Of a stretch of DNA of 64,000 nt, positions 8,573-17,401 are shown in pieces (the first letter of the stretch is position 1; each line of letters starts with the position of its first letter). The stretch comes from JABFSM01 sp963762545. Its GTDB lineage: Bacteria; Gemmatimonadota; Gemmatimonadetes; Gemmatimonadales; GWC2-71-9. The position numbers and the translations under genes were made by a program. The notes beneath the pieces were generated by a model. That model saw nothing but the letters and a program-made list of their open reading frames with translations, had not been told where the DNA came from and did not search any database. The DNA is taken from NCBI GenBank assembly GCA_963762545.1, contig CAVXLC010000002.1, forward strand, positions 186,001 through 250,000. The letters are read 5' to 3'.

Positions 8573-9835
8573 TTAGAGATCCCGTTTCGACGGCAACACC
8601 ACGTTGGCGATCAGCAGTCCCACCACCAGCGCGACGGCGGTGAAGAGGGCCCGGAAGGCGCTGTCGATCCCGGCTTCCACCCGGTTCTCGAGCAGCGCGG
8701 TGATGCTTCGGAATCCGACGCTTCCCGGCACCAGCACCAGCACACCGGGCGCGACCACGACGATGGCGGGCCGCAGGGTGCGCGTCGCGAAGACGGAGCC
8801 GGCCACCGCCACGCCGAAGGATCCGAAGAACGGCGCCAGATCCGGTCCCAGCACCCGGGCGCCGAGGCGGGATGTCAGGATCGCCACCACCGCGGCCATC
8901 ACGATCCAGGGAATATCCCGCCGATCCGCCTTGAGCAGCACCGCGAAGGCCAGCGCCGCCACCAGCAGCGCCACCCAGATGAAGGGATCGGGAAGCGCTT
9001 CGGGTGTGGTCACCGGAGCGGCCCCCACGATTCGCTCGGCGACCCGGGTGCCCAGCGCGACGCCGAAGCCGATGCCGATGAAGGTGATGAAGGCTCCCGC
9101 CGCGCGCGCAGTACCGGAGGCCAGGTGTCCGGTGGCCAGCTCGCCCATCGCCCCGACCAGCATGAGCCCGGGCAGCAGCACCACCAGCCCCCCGAGGATC
9201 GCGGTCGCCACCGACACCCCGCCCACCATCGCACCGGCCGCGGTGGCAAGGGCCGCGACCAGGAACGCCGCGGCGGCGGTAAACACCTTTTCCAGGGTCG
9301 GGATGCGCGCGGCCACCAGCGCGAGCAGTCCGGTGACCAGGCCGAGGACCGAGGCCAGGATGATCTCCCGGGTGCCTCCCCCGAAGAAGACCGCCGATGC
9401 CGCCGACGACAGCGCAAAGGCGATGGTCGTGAGACCGCGGGAATAGGGCGAGTCCGCCTCGATCACGCCGCGGAGCTGGGCCGCCCCGTCGCCCGGGGGC
9501 AACGTGCCGGCGAGGACCCGGTCCAGGATCGTCTTGATTCGGGCCAGCCGGCTCAGGTTTGGCTCCTCGGGCTGCACCCGGATGAGAAAGGTGCGCTGAC
9601 CCTGTTCCTGCCCGAACGCCACGAACATCGAGGTGGGAGTGGTGAAGAATTCTCCGGGAACGCCGAGCCGCGCCGCGGCCAGCTCCAGCATCTCTTCCAG
9701 ACCCTGCGAGGAGTGGCCGGCGGCGTGGAGCGCCCGCCCGAGCGCCAGCAGGAAGCTCACCCGGGGATCGGTCGCGATCTCGGCGGTGTTCCATTTGGCC
9801 GGTGCATGGGACGGGGCGGGGAAGTCGTCGGCCAT
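8573..9835 (-). CDS. ThrE-family threonine/serine exporter-like membrane protein
   Basis: A 420-residue protein from the ATG at 9835. The N-terminal third is soluble (SQGLEEMLELAAARLGV.., FFTTPTSMFVAF), typical of PF06738 (ThrE N-domain). The remainder has about ten hydrophobic helices covering both the PF06738 membrane part and the ThrE_2-like half (LLPGLMLVGAMGELATGHLASG, VLVPGSVGFRSI). The family exports threonine and serine across the cytoplasmic membrane. Some bacteria split the two halves into two genes; here they are fused. TATCAT lies 5 bases before the start, suggesting a leaderless transcript. Confidence 0.85.
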   Translation of the reverse strand: MADDFPAPSHAPAKWNTAEIATDPRVSFLLALGRALHAAGHSSQGLEEMLELAAARLGVPGEFFTTPTSMFVAFGQEQGQRTFLIRVQPEEPNLSRLARIKTILDRVLAGTLPPGDGAAQLRGVIEADSPYSRGLTTIAFALSSAASAVFFGGGTREIILASVLGLVTGLLALVAARIPTLEKVFTAAAAFLVAALATAAGAMVGGVSVATAILGGLVVLLPGLMLVGAMGELATGHLASGTARAAGAFITFIGIGFGVALGTRVAERIVGAAPVTTPEALPDPFIWVALLVAALAFAVLLKADRRDIPWIVMAAVVAILTSRLGARVLGPDLAPFFGSFGVAVAGSVFATRTLRPAIVVVAPGVLVLVPGSVGFRSITALLENRVEAGIDSAFRALFTAVALVVGLLIANVVLPSKRDL

Positions 9836-9840
9836 GCGGA

Positions 9841-9846
9841 ATGATA
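9841..9846 (-). promoter_or_regulatory. -10 box TATCAT, leaderless arrangement
   Basis: On the minus strand TATCAT is 5 bases upstream of the ThrE-like ATG at 9835; no Shine-Dalgarno is seen. Confidence 0.45.
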
Positions 9847-9989
9847 CTGCCGGATGGGAGGTGTGGCGCCACGGCACCTGATTCGTCGGTATCTTGGGGG
9901 TTGTCACATTCAGACTATGCAAGAGCGGACCGCGGCCCGGGACGACTAACCCGGGCCGGGCGACGCATCCGGCAATGGAGGACCATCGC

Positions 9990-11408
9990 ATGAGACGGAT
10001 TATCGGCGCCATCGCCGTGCTCGGGGCGGCCTGCGCGACCAATCCCGCCACCGGGAAGAGCGAGTTGTCCCTGGTCAGCGAAGCCCAGGAAATCGCCATG
10101 GGAAACGAGACCGCGGCGAGCACTCGCGCCACCATCGGCCTGTACCCGGATTCGGCACTGCAGCGCTATGTCCGCGGCCTCGGACTCCGGATGGCGGCAG
10201 TGACCGAGCGCGCCGGCCTGCCCTGGTCCTACGAGGTGATCGACGACCCGGAGGTGAACGCCTTTGCCGCCCCCGGCGGCAAGATCTTCGTAACCCGCGG
10301 ACTGCTGACCTATTTGGGCTCGGAGGCGGAGCTGGCCGGCGTGCTGGGGCACGAATCGGGGCACGTCACCGCACGGCACAGCGCCCGGCAGGTCACCCGG
10401 GCGCAGCTCGCCAATATCGGCCTGATCGCCGGGTCCATTCTCTCCTCCCAGGTCGCCAGCGCGGCCGGGGGAATCCAGCAGGGGCTGGCGCTGCTCTTCC
10501 TGAGCTACAGCCGGTCCGACGAGGCCCAGGCCGACGAGCTGGGATTCCGCTACCTGCGCCGGGTCAACTACGATCCTCGCGAAATGTCCAGGACCTTCGC
10601 CACGCTGGGGCGGGTGGAGGCGCTGTCCGGAGGCGGCAAGGTGCCCACCTGGGCCTCGACCCACCCCGATCCGGGAGACCGCGAAGCCAAGGCGGAGCAG
10701 CGGGCGGCCTCGGTGCCCGCGGACAGTCTGAACCGGTCCATCGTCAACCGGGATCCGTACCTCCGGACCATCGACGGGATCGTCTTCGGCGAGAACCCGA
10801 GGCAGGGGTTCTTCGAGGGCGCCCGATTCAACCATCCCGATCTGCGCTTCCGGATCGACTTCCCGGCCGGCTGGCAGACCCAGAACACCGCGGAGGCGGT
10901 TCTGGCGGGCAGTCCCGCGAAGGACGCGATCTTCCAGCTGTCCCTGGGAGGACAGGAGACGCCCGAGGCGCTCCTCCAGAAGTTCGGGCAGCAGCAGGGC
11001 GTTCAGATGAGCGGAGCGCAGCGCGTCACGATCAACGGGCTGCCGGCGGCGGTGGCGGAGTTCCAGGCCCAGGACCAGCAGGGCGCCATGCTCGCCGGCC
11101 GGGTGATGTACCTGAGCTACGGCGGAGCCACCTATCAGATGCTGGGCTACTCGACGGCCCAGAAGTACGGCACCTACGCGGGCGTCATCGGCCAGGCGAT
11201 GCAGAGCTTTGCCCAGCTCACCGACCCGGCGGCGCTGGGCCGCCAGCCGGTTCATCTGGCGCTGGTGCGGCTGCCCCGGGCCATGTCGGTGACGGAGTTC
11301 TACCGGCAGTATCCGTCGGCGGTGAAGATCGAGCTCATCGCGGCGATCAACGGCCTCGACCCCACCGGCACGCTTCCCGCGGGAACCTGGGCCAAGCGGG
11401 TGCAGTAG
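9990..11408 (+). CDS. M48 family metallopeptidase lipoprotein
   Basis: A 472-residue protein with an ATG at 9990 after GGAGGA. The N-terminus MRRIIGAIAVLGAAC is a lipoprotein signal. The peptidase domain has HESGHVTARH (about residues 123-132, the HExxH zinc site) and the downstream Glu in DEAQADELGFRYL, as in BepA/YfgC and Oma1-type M48 enzymes. The C-terminal 150 residues carry a separate domain of unknown fold. It probably acts in outer-membrane protein quality control in the periplasm. A 9-bp hairpin at 11463-11484 follows the gene. Confidence 0.88.
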   Translation: MRRIIGAIAVLGAACATNPATGKSELSLVSEAQEIAMGNETAASTRATIGLYPDSALQRYVRGLGLRMAAVTERAGLPWSYEVIDDPEVNAFAAPGGKIFVTRGLLTYLGSEAELAGVLGHESGHVTARHSARQVTRAQLANIGLIAGSILSSQVASAAGGIQQGLALLFLSYSRSDEAQADELGFRYLRRVNYDPREMSRTFATLGRVEALSGGGKVPTWASTHPDPGDREAKAEQRAASVPADSLNRSIVNRDPYLRTIDGIVFGENPRQGFFEGARFNHPDLRFRIDFPAGWQTQNTAEAVLAGSPAKDAIFQLSLGGQETPEALLQKFGQQQGVQMSGAQRVTINGLPAAVAEFQAQDQQGAMLAGRVMYLSYGGATYQMLGYSTAQKYGTYAGVIGQAMQSFAQLTDPAALGRQPVHLALVRLPRAMSVTEFYRQYPSAVKIELIAAINGLDPTGTLPAGTWAKRVQ

Positions 11409-11462
11409 CCCCGCGGGGAATAACCCCGGTTCGGTGTTCATTTTGCGGTGGTGGGCCCGGAA

Positions 11463-11484
11463 GGGCGGGAGTATCCTCCCGCCC
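11463..11484. terminator. Perfect 9-bp hairpin, likely terminator or leader structure
   Basis: GGGCGGGAG and CTCCCGCCC flank a TATC loop between the M48 gene (stop 11408) and the NTF2-like gene (start 11526). There is no T-tract, so it could equally be a structure in the leader of the downstream gene. A shorter CCCCGCGGGG palindrome lies at 11410-11419. Confidence 0.4.
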
Positions 11485-11525
11485 GCGGCAATCCCGAAAT
11501 CCACCTTCTGACTCGAGGTCGCCCC

Positions 11526-11987
11526 ATGCGAGCCGTGAGGTTGCTGTCATTGCCGGTGCTGGCCGCCGGAGGGATGCTCCTGTTGGGCTCTGCCCGTTCC
11601 GCGAGCCGGGCGGCGGACGACAAGGCCGTCGTCGCCGCCCTGGATACCAAATACCAGGCCGCCGTCAAGGCGAACGACCCGGACCGCATGGGAGCCATTC
11701 TGGCCGAGGATTTCATTCTGGTCACCGGCACCGGAAAGGTCTTCACCCGGGCGGATCTGCTCGACGGGGCGCGCAGCAAGAGCGTCACCTGGGAGCATCA
11801 GGAGGACACCAATCAGACGGTTCGGATCTGGGGAAATACCGCGGTCGTCACCGCGCTGCTGTGGGAAAAGGGCGTCGCGGCGGGCAAGACCATCGACCAG
11901 CACCTCTGGTTCAGCGACACCTACGTCCGCACCCCGGCGGGCTGGCGGTACGTCTTCGGGCAGGCGTCGATCGCCTTGCCGCAGTAG
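11526..11987 (+). CDS. Exported NTF2-like protein (DUF4440/SnoaL-like)
   Basis: A 153-residue protein; GAGG lies 7 bases before the ATG. The N-terminus is a signal peptide (LLSLPVLAAGGMLLLGSARSASRA). The mature part follows the DUF4440 pattern: LDTKYQAAVKANDPDRMGAILAED, a TGTGKVFTRADLL turn and a C-terminal WRYVFGQAS strand. These cone-shaped folds bind small ligands and sometimes catalyse isomerisation; no catalytic residues can be assigned. Confidence 0.8.
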   Translation: MRAVRLLSLPVLAAGGMLLLGSARSASRAADDKAVVAALDTKYQAAVKANDPDRMGAILAEDFILVTGTGKVFTRADLLDGARSKSVTWEHQEDTNQTVRIWGNTAVVTALLWEKGVAAGKTIDQHLWFSDTYVRTPAGWRYVFGQASIALPQ

Positions 11988-12020
11988 GCCGGCCTCCGCT
12001 TCCTGGCGATGTGCTGACGC

Positions 12021-12037
12021 GCGCCGTCGATCGGCGC
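12021..12037. terminator. Hairpin between convergent genes
   Basis: GCGCCG and CGGCGC flank a TCGAT loop in the 105-base gap between two convergent stops (11987 and 12093). It has no T-run and could serve both strands. Nothing else is seen in the gap. Confidence 0.3.
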
Positions 12038-12092
12038 AGGGTGCTGCAGACCGTCCGTCGGGCGGTGGATGGAGGTGGAGCCGGGGTCGGCC

Positions 12093-12923
12093 CTAGTGCA
12101 GCCGCTTCAGCTCGATCTCCGAGATGATGAAGCCGAAGCCGGGCCACCCGCCCGAGGCGACCGAGCGCCGGAAGTAGTCCCGCGCGCGAGCGGTGTCTCC
12201 CCGGACCAGGTACCAGTTGCCCAGCCCGTAGCAGAGCGTCGCCACCTGGATATCGCTGGTATCCGCCGGGGTGATCACGTCGTCGGGACCGATTTCCCCG
12301 CGGTACAGCCGGAGCCGCTGGGCGTAGGCGTTGGCCACCGGGAGCGAATCGGGGTGCCGGTTCAGCATCTCCTGCGCCTCGGCGTCCCGTCCGGCTCGGG
12401 AGAGCGACATCCACCGCCAGTCGGTGGACCCGGCGAGCTCCCCGGCATCGGGGGCGCGGGGCTGCGCGTGCGCGAACGCGTCCGCGGCGCCGGCAAAGTC
12501 CCCCCGAGCGAAGCGGACGATGCCCAGGTGATACCAGATGCCGTAGTTGGTGCTGTCGATCGTGTTGCCCTTCCTGAGATCGGCCATGGCGCGGCTGAAT
12601 TCGCGCACCGAGAGATACCGGTGGCCCCGCCAGCGGTAGAGCATCGCGTTGTTCGGCGCGATGGCGAGTCCGCGGGTGAAGGTCGCGATGGCCTCGCGGA
12701 ACTGGCGCACCCCCGACTGCGCCACGCCCAGCGCGATGATGCGGTCCACATTGCGCGGATCGGCGGCCAGCGCCTGCTCGGCGCGCGCGACCGCGCCGGT
12801 GTCGGCCTGGGATCGGTACTCCACGCCCGCGGGGGACTTGTACTGGACCGATTGGGCTGCGACGGGGGCCGCGGCGATCGTGGCGGCCAGCAGGGCCGCG
12901 GCCGGGTGCGATAGGCTCGACAT
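12093..12923 (-). CDS. Exported tetratricopeptide-repeat protein
   Basis: A 276-residue protein; the ATG at 12923 follows GAGAGGAG. A signal peptide ends near PVAAQS. Several TPR-like helical pairs follow (ARAEQALAADPRNVDRIIALG, FREAIATFTRGLAIAPNNAMLYRWRGH, FAGAADAFAHAQ), a scaffold for protein binding. The C-terminus includes LARGDTARARDYFRRSV, another TPR unit. The partner is unknown. The 223 bases to the divergent AraC gene contain AATCTA (TAGATT on the minus strand) at 13047-13052, a possible -10 for this gene. Confidence 0.8.
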   Translation of the reverse strand: MSSLSHPAAALLAATIAAAPVAAQSVQYKSPAGVEYRSQADTGAVARAEQALAADPRNVDRIIALGVAQSGVRQFREAIATFTRGLAIAPNNAMLYRWRGHRYLSVREFSRAMADLRKGNTIDSTNYGIWYHLGIVRFARGDFAGAADAFAHAQPRAPDAGELAGSTDWRWMSLSRAGRDAEAQEMLNRHPDSLPVANAYAQRLRLYRGEIGPDDVITPADTSDIQVATLCYGLGNWYLVRGDTARARDYFRRSVASGGWPGFGFIISEIELKRLH

Positions 12924-13131
12924 GGGTTCTCCTCTCAGGATCGTGCGCTCACACGGACCGACGAATCGGCTCAGACCTTCATGCGGCAAAGGCGAGACTC
13001 CCGATACCGGTCACGACCACCAGAAACCCCGTGACCCCTCGAGATCAATCTAACCGGCGGGGACGGGCGGACCGGACCAGCCACTCGGGCCGGGATTCTC
13101 CGCCCGACTCCCGCCGCCCCGGTTCCGCGAC

Positions 13132-13137
13132 TAATAT
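13132..13137 (+). promoter_or_regulatory. -10 box TAATAT close to AraC start
   Basis: TAATAT ends 9 bases before the ATG at 13147, predicting a leader of only a few bases; no Shine-Dalgarno is visible. Confidence 0.35.
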
Positions 13138-13146
13138 TGCCCGGCC

Positions 13147-14103
13147 ATGGATCCCCTCTCCGACCTGTTGCGCGTCGTCCGCCTCGACGGCGCATTCTTC
13201 TATGCGGTCGAAGCCGCGGAGCCCTGGAGCGCCGAGACGGTGGCCGCCCGGGAGCTCTCGCCCCGGATCATGCCGGCCGCGGAGCACCTGATCTCGTACC
13301 ATATCCTGACCGAAGGCCGCTGCTACGGCGCTCTGGTGGGCCAGGAACCGGTCGAGCTGGTGGCCGGCGACGTGATCGTCTTCCCGCATGGCGACGCGCA
13401 CGTGATGTCGAGCGCGCCGGCTGTCTGCTTCGGCTCGGATGTCAACAGCGCCGCCCCCGTCCCCTATCCCTTCCGACTCCGTCACGGCGGACCGGGAGCG
13501 AGGACGGCGTCGTTCCTCTGCGGGTTTCTCGGGTGCGATCGGCGGCCGTTCAACCCGCTGCTCGCGTCGCTCCCCCACCGGATGCACATGCGGGGCATCT
13601 CAAACGCCTGGCTCGGCAACTTCGTCCGCCAGGTGACCGAAGAGTCCCGGCTGGGCCGATCGGGGGCGGAAGGGGTCCTCACCCGGCTGGCCGAGCTGAT
13701 GTTCATCGAGATGCTGCGTCGCTACCTCGATGAGCTGCCGCCGCGACAGACCGGGTGGCTCGCGGGCCTGCGCGATGAAGTGGTCGGCCGGGTGCTGGCG
13801 CTGCTGCACAGCCGCCCCGGTCATCCGTGGACCCTCGCCGACCTGGCTCGCGAAGTGGCCTCCTCCCGATCCAGCGTGGCCAAGCGATTCGCGGAGCTGA
13901 TGGGCCAGCCGCCGATGCAGTACCTCACTCAGTGGCGGATGCAGGTCGCGGCCAACCTCCTGACCGGCAGCGGCGCCAAGGTGGCCACGATCGGCGCGGA
14001 GGTGGGGTACGACTCCGAGGCCGCGTTCAGCCGGGCGTTCAAGAAGGCGACCGGGCTCGCGCCCGGCGCCTGGCGCGAGGCCCGCCGCATCGCGCGATCG
14101 TAG
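13147..14103 (+). CDS. AraC-family transcriptional regulator with cupin sensor
   Basis: 318 residues. The N-terminal half is a Cupin_6 (AraC-binding-like) domain starting MDPLSDLLRVVRLDGAFFY, with the ISYHILTEGRCY and GDVIVFPHGDAH strands. The C-terminal 100 residues hold the two helix-turn-helix units of AraC: LADLAREVASSRSSVAKRF and ATIGAEVGYDSEAAFSRAF. Members of this cupin group often control a neighbouring oxidoreductase or methyltransferase. Here the next gene, 161 bases downstream, is a methyltransferase, which may be the target. Confidence 0.92.
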   Translation: MDPLSDLLRVVRLDGAFFYAVEAAEPWSAETVAARELSPRIMPAAEHLISYHILTEGRCYGALVGQEPVELVAGDVIVFPHGDAHVMSSAPAVCFGSDVNSAAPVPYPFRLRHGGPGARTASFLCGFLGCDRRPFNPLLASLPHRMHMRGISNAWLGNFVRQVTEESRLGRSGAEGVLTRLAELMFIEMLRRYLDELPPRQTGWLAGLRDEVVGRVLALLHSRPGHPWTLADLAREVASSRSSVAKRFAELMGQPPMQYLTQWRMQVAANLLTGSGAKVATIGAEVGYDSEAAFSRAFKKATGLAPGAWREARRIARS

Positions 14104-14264
14104 CTCCCTCCACCCGGCCCGACCGGGACGCTCGGGCAAGGTCGCCGGACGCTCGCGCAGGACAATCCCGCACCGATACGCTGGGGCAGAAGGTCGGGAC
14201 GACCGGTCATTGGCGGGATCGTCCTCTCCTGCGACAATGGGGCTCCCTTTGACGGAGCGTCGCA

Positions 14265-15119
14265 GTGTCATCCGAACGTCTTCCCGCCGCCGGTTCCCGC
14301 GAGGCGGTCCGTGACTGGTCCGAGGATCCCCTCAGCGCCCGGGCCCGGGCGGTCTGGACCGCGGGCGACTTTCTCCCCATCGCGAAGAGCTTCGCGCCCG
14401 GCGCCGAGGCGTTCGTCACCCGCCTGGGCCTGCGCCGGGGGGAGGCGGTGCTCGACGTCGCCTGCGGCACCGGAAACCTGGCGATTCCGGCGGCGCTCGC
14501 CGGCGCGCGGGTTACCGGGATCGACATCGCCCCCAACCTGATCGCGCAGGCGCGGCGGAGCGCCCGCGCCATCGGCTGCCTGGTGGACTTCGAGGTGGGA
14601 GACGCCGAATCGCTGCCCTGCGACGACGGCCGGTTCGACACCACCGTCACGATGTTCGGCGCGATGTTCGCCTATCGGCCCGGGCGGGCGACCACGGAGC
14701 TCCTCCGGGTCACCCGGCCGGGCGGCCGCGTGGCGATGGCCAACTGGACGCCCGAAGGACTCATCGGGAAGGTGTTGCGCGCCCATGCGGCCGTGGTGCC
14801 GCCGCCGGCGGGCGTGCCCAGCCCGCTCCTGTGGGGCGAGGAGGAGGTGGTCGAGAACCGCTTCGGCGACCGGGTCGCGTCGTTGAGCTGCACCCGGCGG
14901 ACCCTGGAGCTGCGCTTCCCGCTGGCACCCGCCGCCGTGACCGAGCTGTTCGCCACCTGCTACGGGCCCACCATCACCACGCTCCGTGCGACGGATCCCG
15001 CCGGCTCGAGCCGGCTCCGCGACCAGCTCACCCGGTTGTTCCAGCAGCACAACCTGGCCACCGACGGCACCACCACGGTGGCGGGGGAATATCTCGAGGT
15101 CCAGGCCCGGGTGGCCTAG
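14265..15119 (+). CDS. Class I SAM-dependent methyltransferase
   Basis: 284 residues from a GTG with GGAG 7 bases upstream. Motif I is VLDVACGTGN (about residues 62-71), followed by the acidic strand GIDIAPN and the GDAESLPCDDGRFD loop, the usual Methyltransf_11/25 layout. The domain near TMFGAMFAYRPGRATTELLRVTRPGG matches small-molecule methyltransferases of the UbiE type. The substrate is unknown. The 161-base gap upstream shows no clear promoter, so read-through from the AraC gene is possible. Confidence 0.88.
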   Translation: MSSERLPAAGSREAVRDWSEDPLSARARAVWTAGDFLPIAKSFAPGAEAFVTRLGLRRGEAVLDVACGTGNLAIPAALAGARVTGIDIAPNLIAQARRSARAIGCLVDFEVGDAESLPCDDGRFDTTVTMFGAMFAYRPGRATTELLRVTRPGGRVAMANWTPEGLIGKVLRAHAAVVPPPAGVPSPLLWGEEEVVENRFGDRVASLSCTRRTLELRFPLAPAAVTELFATCYGPTITTLRATDPAGSSRLRDQLTRLFQQHNLATDGTTTVAGEYLEVQARVA

Positions 15120-15199
15120 GGGCCACCGGTTCACCCCGCCGGCCCGCGCGTCAAGACCGGCGCCGGCGCCGGCATTCACCAGGAAAAGAGGAAAAACGT

Positions 15200-15736
15200 A
15201 TGTCGCGGTTCTCGGGAGTACGGTTGGCGGTGGCGGTCGCGCTGGCGGGCACGGTTGTGGCGGGCTGCAAGAGCGTGACCGATCCGCACGAGGGAGACCT
15301 GACGCTGCTGCGCAGCGCCACCCAGTCCTTTACCGACATCACGACGGCGGCCGCCGCGGGTTACATTGCGCCGATCACCGGATGCATGTCCGATCCGACC
15401 CTTGGCGGGATGGGGTTCCACATCGGCAATCCGGACCGGATCAACGGGACGGTGGAGCTGGAGCGGCCCGAGGTGCTCCTCTACGAGCCCCAGGCCGGGG
15501 GTGCCCGGGTGCTGGTGGCGGTCGAATACATCGTGCCCTTCGACGCCTGGACCGCGACGGCTCCTCCGGTGCTGATGGGACAGGCCTTCCGGCGGAACGA
15601 GCAGTTCGGCGTGTGGGCGCTGCACGTCTGGCTGTACCGCACCAACCCGGCCGGGATCTTCGCCGACTGGAATCCCCGCGTCTCGTGCGACGCCGCTCCT
15701 CCCGCTTCGGGCGGGGCGACGCCCATGAGCCACTGA
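15200..15736 (+). CDS. Conserved-looking lipoprotein of unknown function
   Basis: 178 residues; a purine-rich ribosome site (AGGAAAAGAGG) precedes the ATG. The lipobox is VVAGCKS. The mature protein has invariant-looking segments GCMSDPTLGGMGFHIGN, VEYIVPF, ALHVWLYRTNPAGIF and FADWNPRVSCD. It has two cysteines that could pair and two histidines that could bind a metal. I recognise no named family. It sits 35 bases before a DinB gene and after a methyltransferase. Confidence 0.7.
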   Translation: MSRFSGVRLAVAVALAGTVVAGCKSVTDPHEGDLTLLRSATQSFTDITTAAAAGYIAPITGCMSDPTLGGMGFHIGNPDRINGTVELERPEVLLYEPQAGGARVLVAVEYIVPFDAWTATAPPVLMGQAFRRNEQFGVWALHVWLYRTNPAGIFADWNPRVSCDAAPPASGGATPMSH

Positions 15737-15771
15737 ACCTGAACGCGCTACCAACCAACTGGAGATCTGCA

Positions 15772-16254
15772 ATGAGTCAACGCAGCAACGCGCTCGCCGA
15801 GCGTCTCGAACAGGGGGCCCGCGCCCTCGCCGCCTTCGCGGAAGGCCTCACCGACGCGCAGTGGCAGACCCGCAGCATCAAGGACGGGCGCAAGGTCGGC
15901 GTCCTGGTGCATCACGTCGCGACGATGTATCCGCTGGAGATTCAGCTGGCCCAGGCCCTGGCCGCCGGCAAGCCGGTGGCGGGAGTCACCTGGGAAGTGG
16001 TGCACGGGATGAACGCCGGGCACGCCAAGGAGTTCGACGGGGTCACCAAGGCGGCCGCGCTCGAGCTGCTCCGGCGCAACAGCGCGGCCGCCGCGGCGGC
16101 CATCCGGGCGCTGGGGGACGCGGAGCTCGATCGGGCCGCGGCGGTATCGCTCAACGCCGATGCCCCGCTGACCTGCCAGTTCATGCTCGAGGACCACGCC
16201 GTCCGGCACAGCTACCACCACCTCGCCAGCATCCGGGCGACGCTCAAGGCGTAG
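15772..16254 (+). CDS. DinB-like four-helix bundle protein
   Basis: 160 residues. The DinB_2/DinB superfamily pattern is a helical bundle with three histidines that coordinate a metal: VGVLVHHVATMYP near residue 45 and EDHAVRHSYHHLASIRATLK at the C-terminus. Some relatives are thiol-dependent (bacillithiol or mycothiol) transferases. GGAG lies upstream of the ATG at 15772. It follows the unknown lipoprotein gene closely and may share its transcript. Confidence 0.82.
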   Translation: MSQRSNALAERLEQGARALAAFAEGLTDAQWQTRSIKDGRKVGVLVHHVATMYPLEIQLAQALAAGKPVAGVTWEVVHGMNAGHAKEFDGVTKAAALELLRRNSAAAAAAIRALGDAELDRAAAVSLNADAPLTCQFMLEDHAVRHSYHHLASIRATLKA

Positions 16255-16292
16255 GTGGTGGCGCCGGCCCAGGACCGTCGCGGGCGTCTCGG

Positions 16293-17303
16293 CTACGGGC
16301 CGAGGCGCTGCTTGAGAAACGCGACGGTCCTGGGCCAGGCGTCCTTGGTCGCCGCCAGATTCGCCTGCTCCTCGGCTTCGTCCCGCTGCGCCTTGGGGTC
16401 GTCCTGCGCCCGCAGGAATCCGTGCACCGCGCCTTCGTAGTTCACGCCCGTGTAGGTCTTGCCCATGGCCTTCATCATCGAGTCGAGGGCCGGCATGGCC
16501 GCGGCGATCCGCGCGTCCTTGGATCCGTTCAACAGCAGCATCGGAACCCGGATCTTGGCGACCGAATCGGCTACCAGCGTGGCGGGCACCGCGGGCTGGG
16601 TGGCCGTCGCGGGACTGCCGCCGCTCACGTAGGGCAGACCATAGTAGGCCACCCCGCCGCTGAACCCCTGCACGCCGCCATGAACGGCGTGGAAGAACGT
16701 GGTCTGTCCGCCCCAGCAGTACCCGATCACCGCATACTTTTGCGTGGCTGCCGGCTGGGTCATCGCCCAGTTGGCGGCCGCGACGATGATGCGATTGCGC
16801 TCGGTGCTGTTGACCCCGACGATCAGCCGCCGGGCCGAGTCCGCGGCAAGCTCGACCGACGTCGGGCCACCGCGCGCCCGGGAGAGAAAATCCGGCGCGA
16901 TCGCGATGAAGCCTTCGGCGGCCACCTGGTCCGCGACCCCGCGCACCCAGGTCGAGAGCCCGAAGATCTCGTGGACCACGACCACCACGGGCGCCTTCCG
17001 GCCGGTCGAGGGATACACGACCCACGCCATGATGGAATCGGGAGACCCCGGATCGAGCGCGATCTTCACCCACTCGCCATGGCGCGGGCTCGCGACGAGG
17101 CGCGCCGGCGCGGACCCGTTGCTCGGGGGCAGCCCCGGATTCCCCTGACGCGCCGAGCCGCTCGCGGCGCCGGCGACCGGGGCCGCGAGCTCCGCCGCGC
17201 TCATGTGGGCCATGTGGTCGTCCGCCAGCGGGGCGGGACGCGGCGTGTGCTGGAGCGTGCAGGCGGCAAGCAGCAAGGATCCGGGAACCAATCGGCGGGG
17301 CAT
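16293..17303 (-). CDS. Dienelactone hydrolase family lipoprotein
   Basis: 336 residues from the ATG at 17303. Lipobox: LLLAACT. Past a low-complexity linker lies a dienelactone hydrolase alpha/beta fold. The nucleophile Cys is in VIGYCWGGQT, the acid Asp in LLLNGSKDARI and the His in EGAVHGFLR. VVVVVHEIFGLSTWVRGVADQ matches the family's oxyanion strand. The family hydrolyses lactones or esters; this periplasmic, membrane-anchored form has an unknown substrate. It converges with the DinB gene. Confidence 0.88.
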   Translation of the reverse strand: MPRRLVPGSLLLAACTLQHTPRPAPLADDHMAHMSAAELAAPVAGAASGSARQGNPGLPPSNGSAPARLVASPRHGEWVKIALDPGSPDSIMAWVVYPSTGRKAPVVVVVHEIFGLSTWVRGVADQVAAEGFIAIAPDFLSRARGGPTSVELAADSARRLIVGVNSTERNRIIVAAANWAMTQPAATQKYAVIGYCWGGQTTFFHAVHGGVQGFSGGVAYYGLPYVSGGSPATATQPAVPATLVADSVAKIRVPMLLLNGSKDARIAAAMPALDSMMKAMGKTYTGVNYEGAVHGFLRAQDDPKAQRDEAEEQANLAATKDAWPRTVAFLKQRLGP

Positions 17304-17401
17304 GGGGCACCTGTTCCGGGGCGGAGTCGACCAGCGATGGAATCGGGGAAGGAAGTCTCGCACTATCGGCGGCGGCGCGCCAGATCGGCGCGTGCCGCCG
17401 C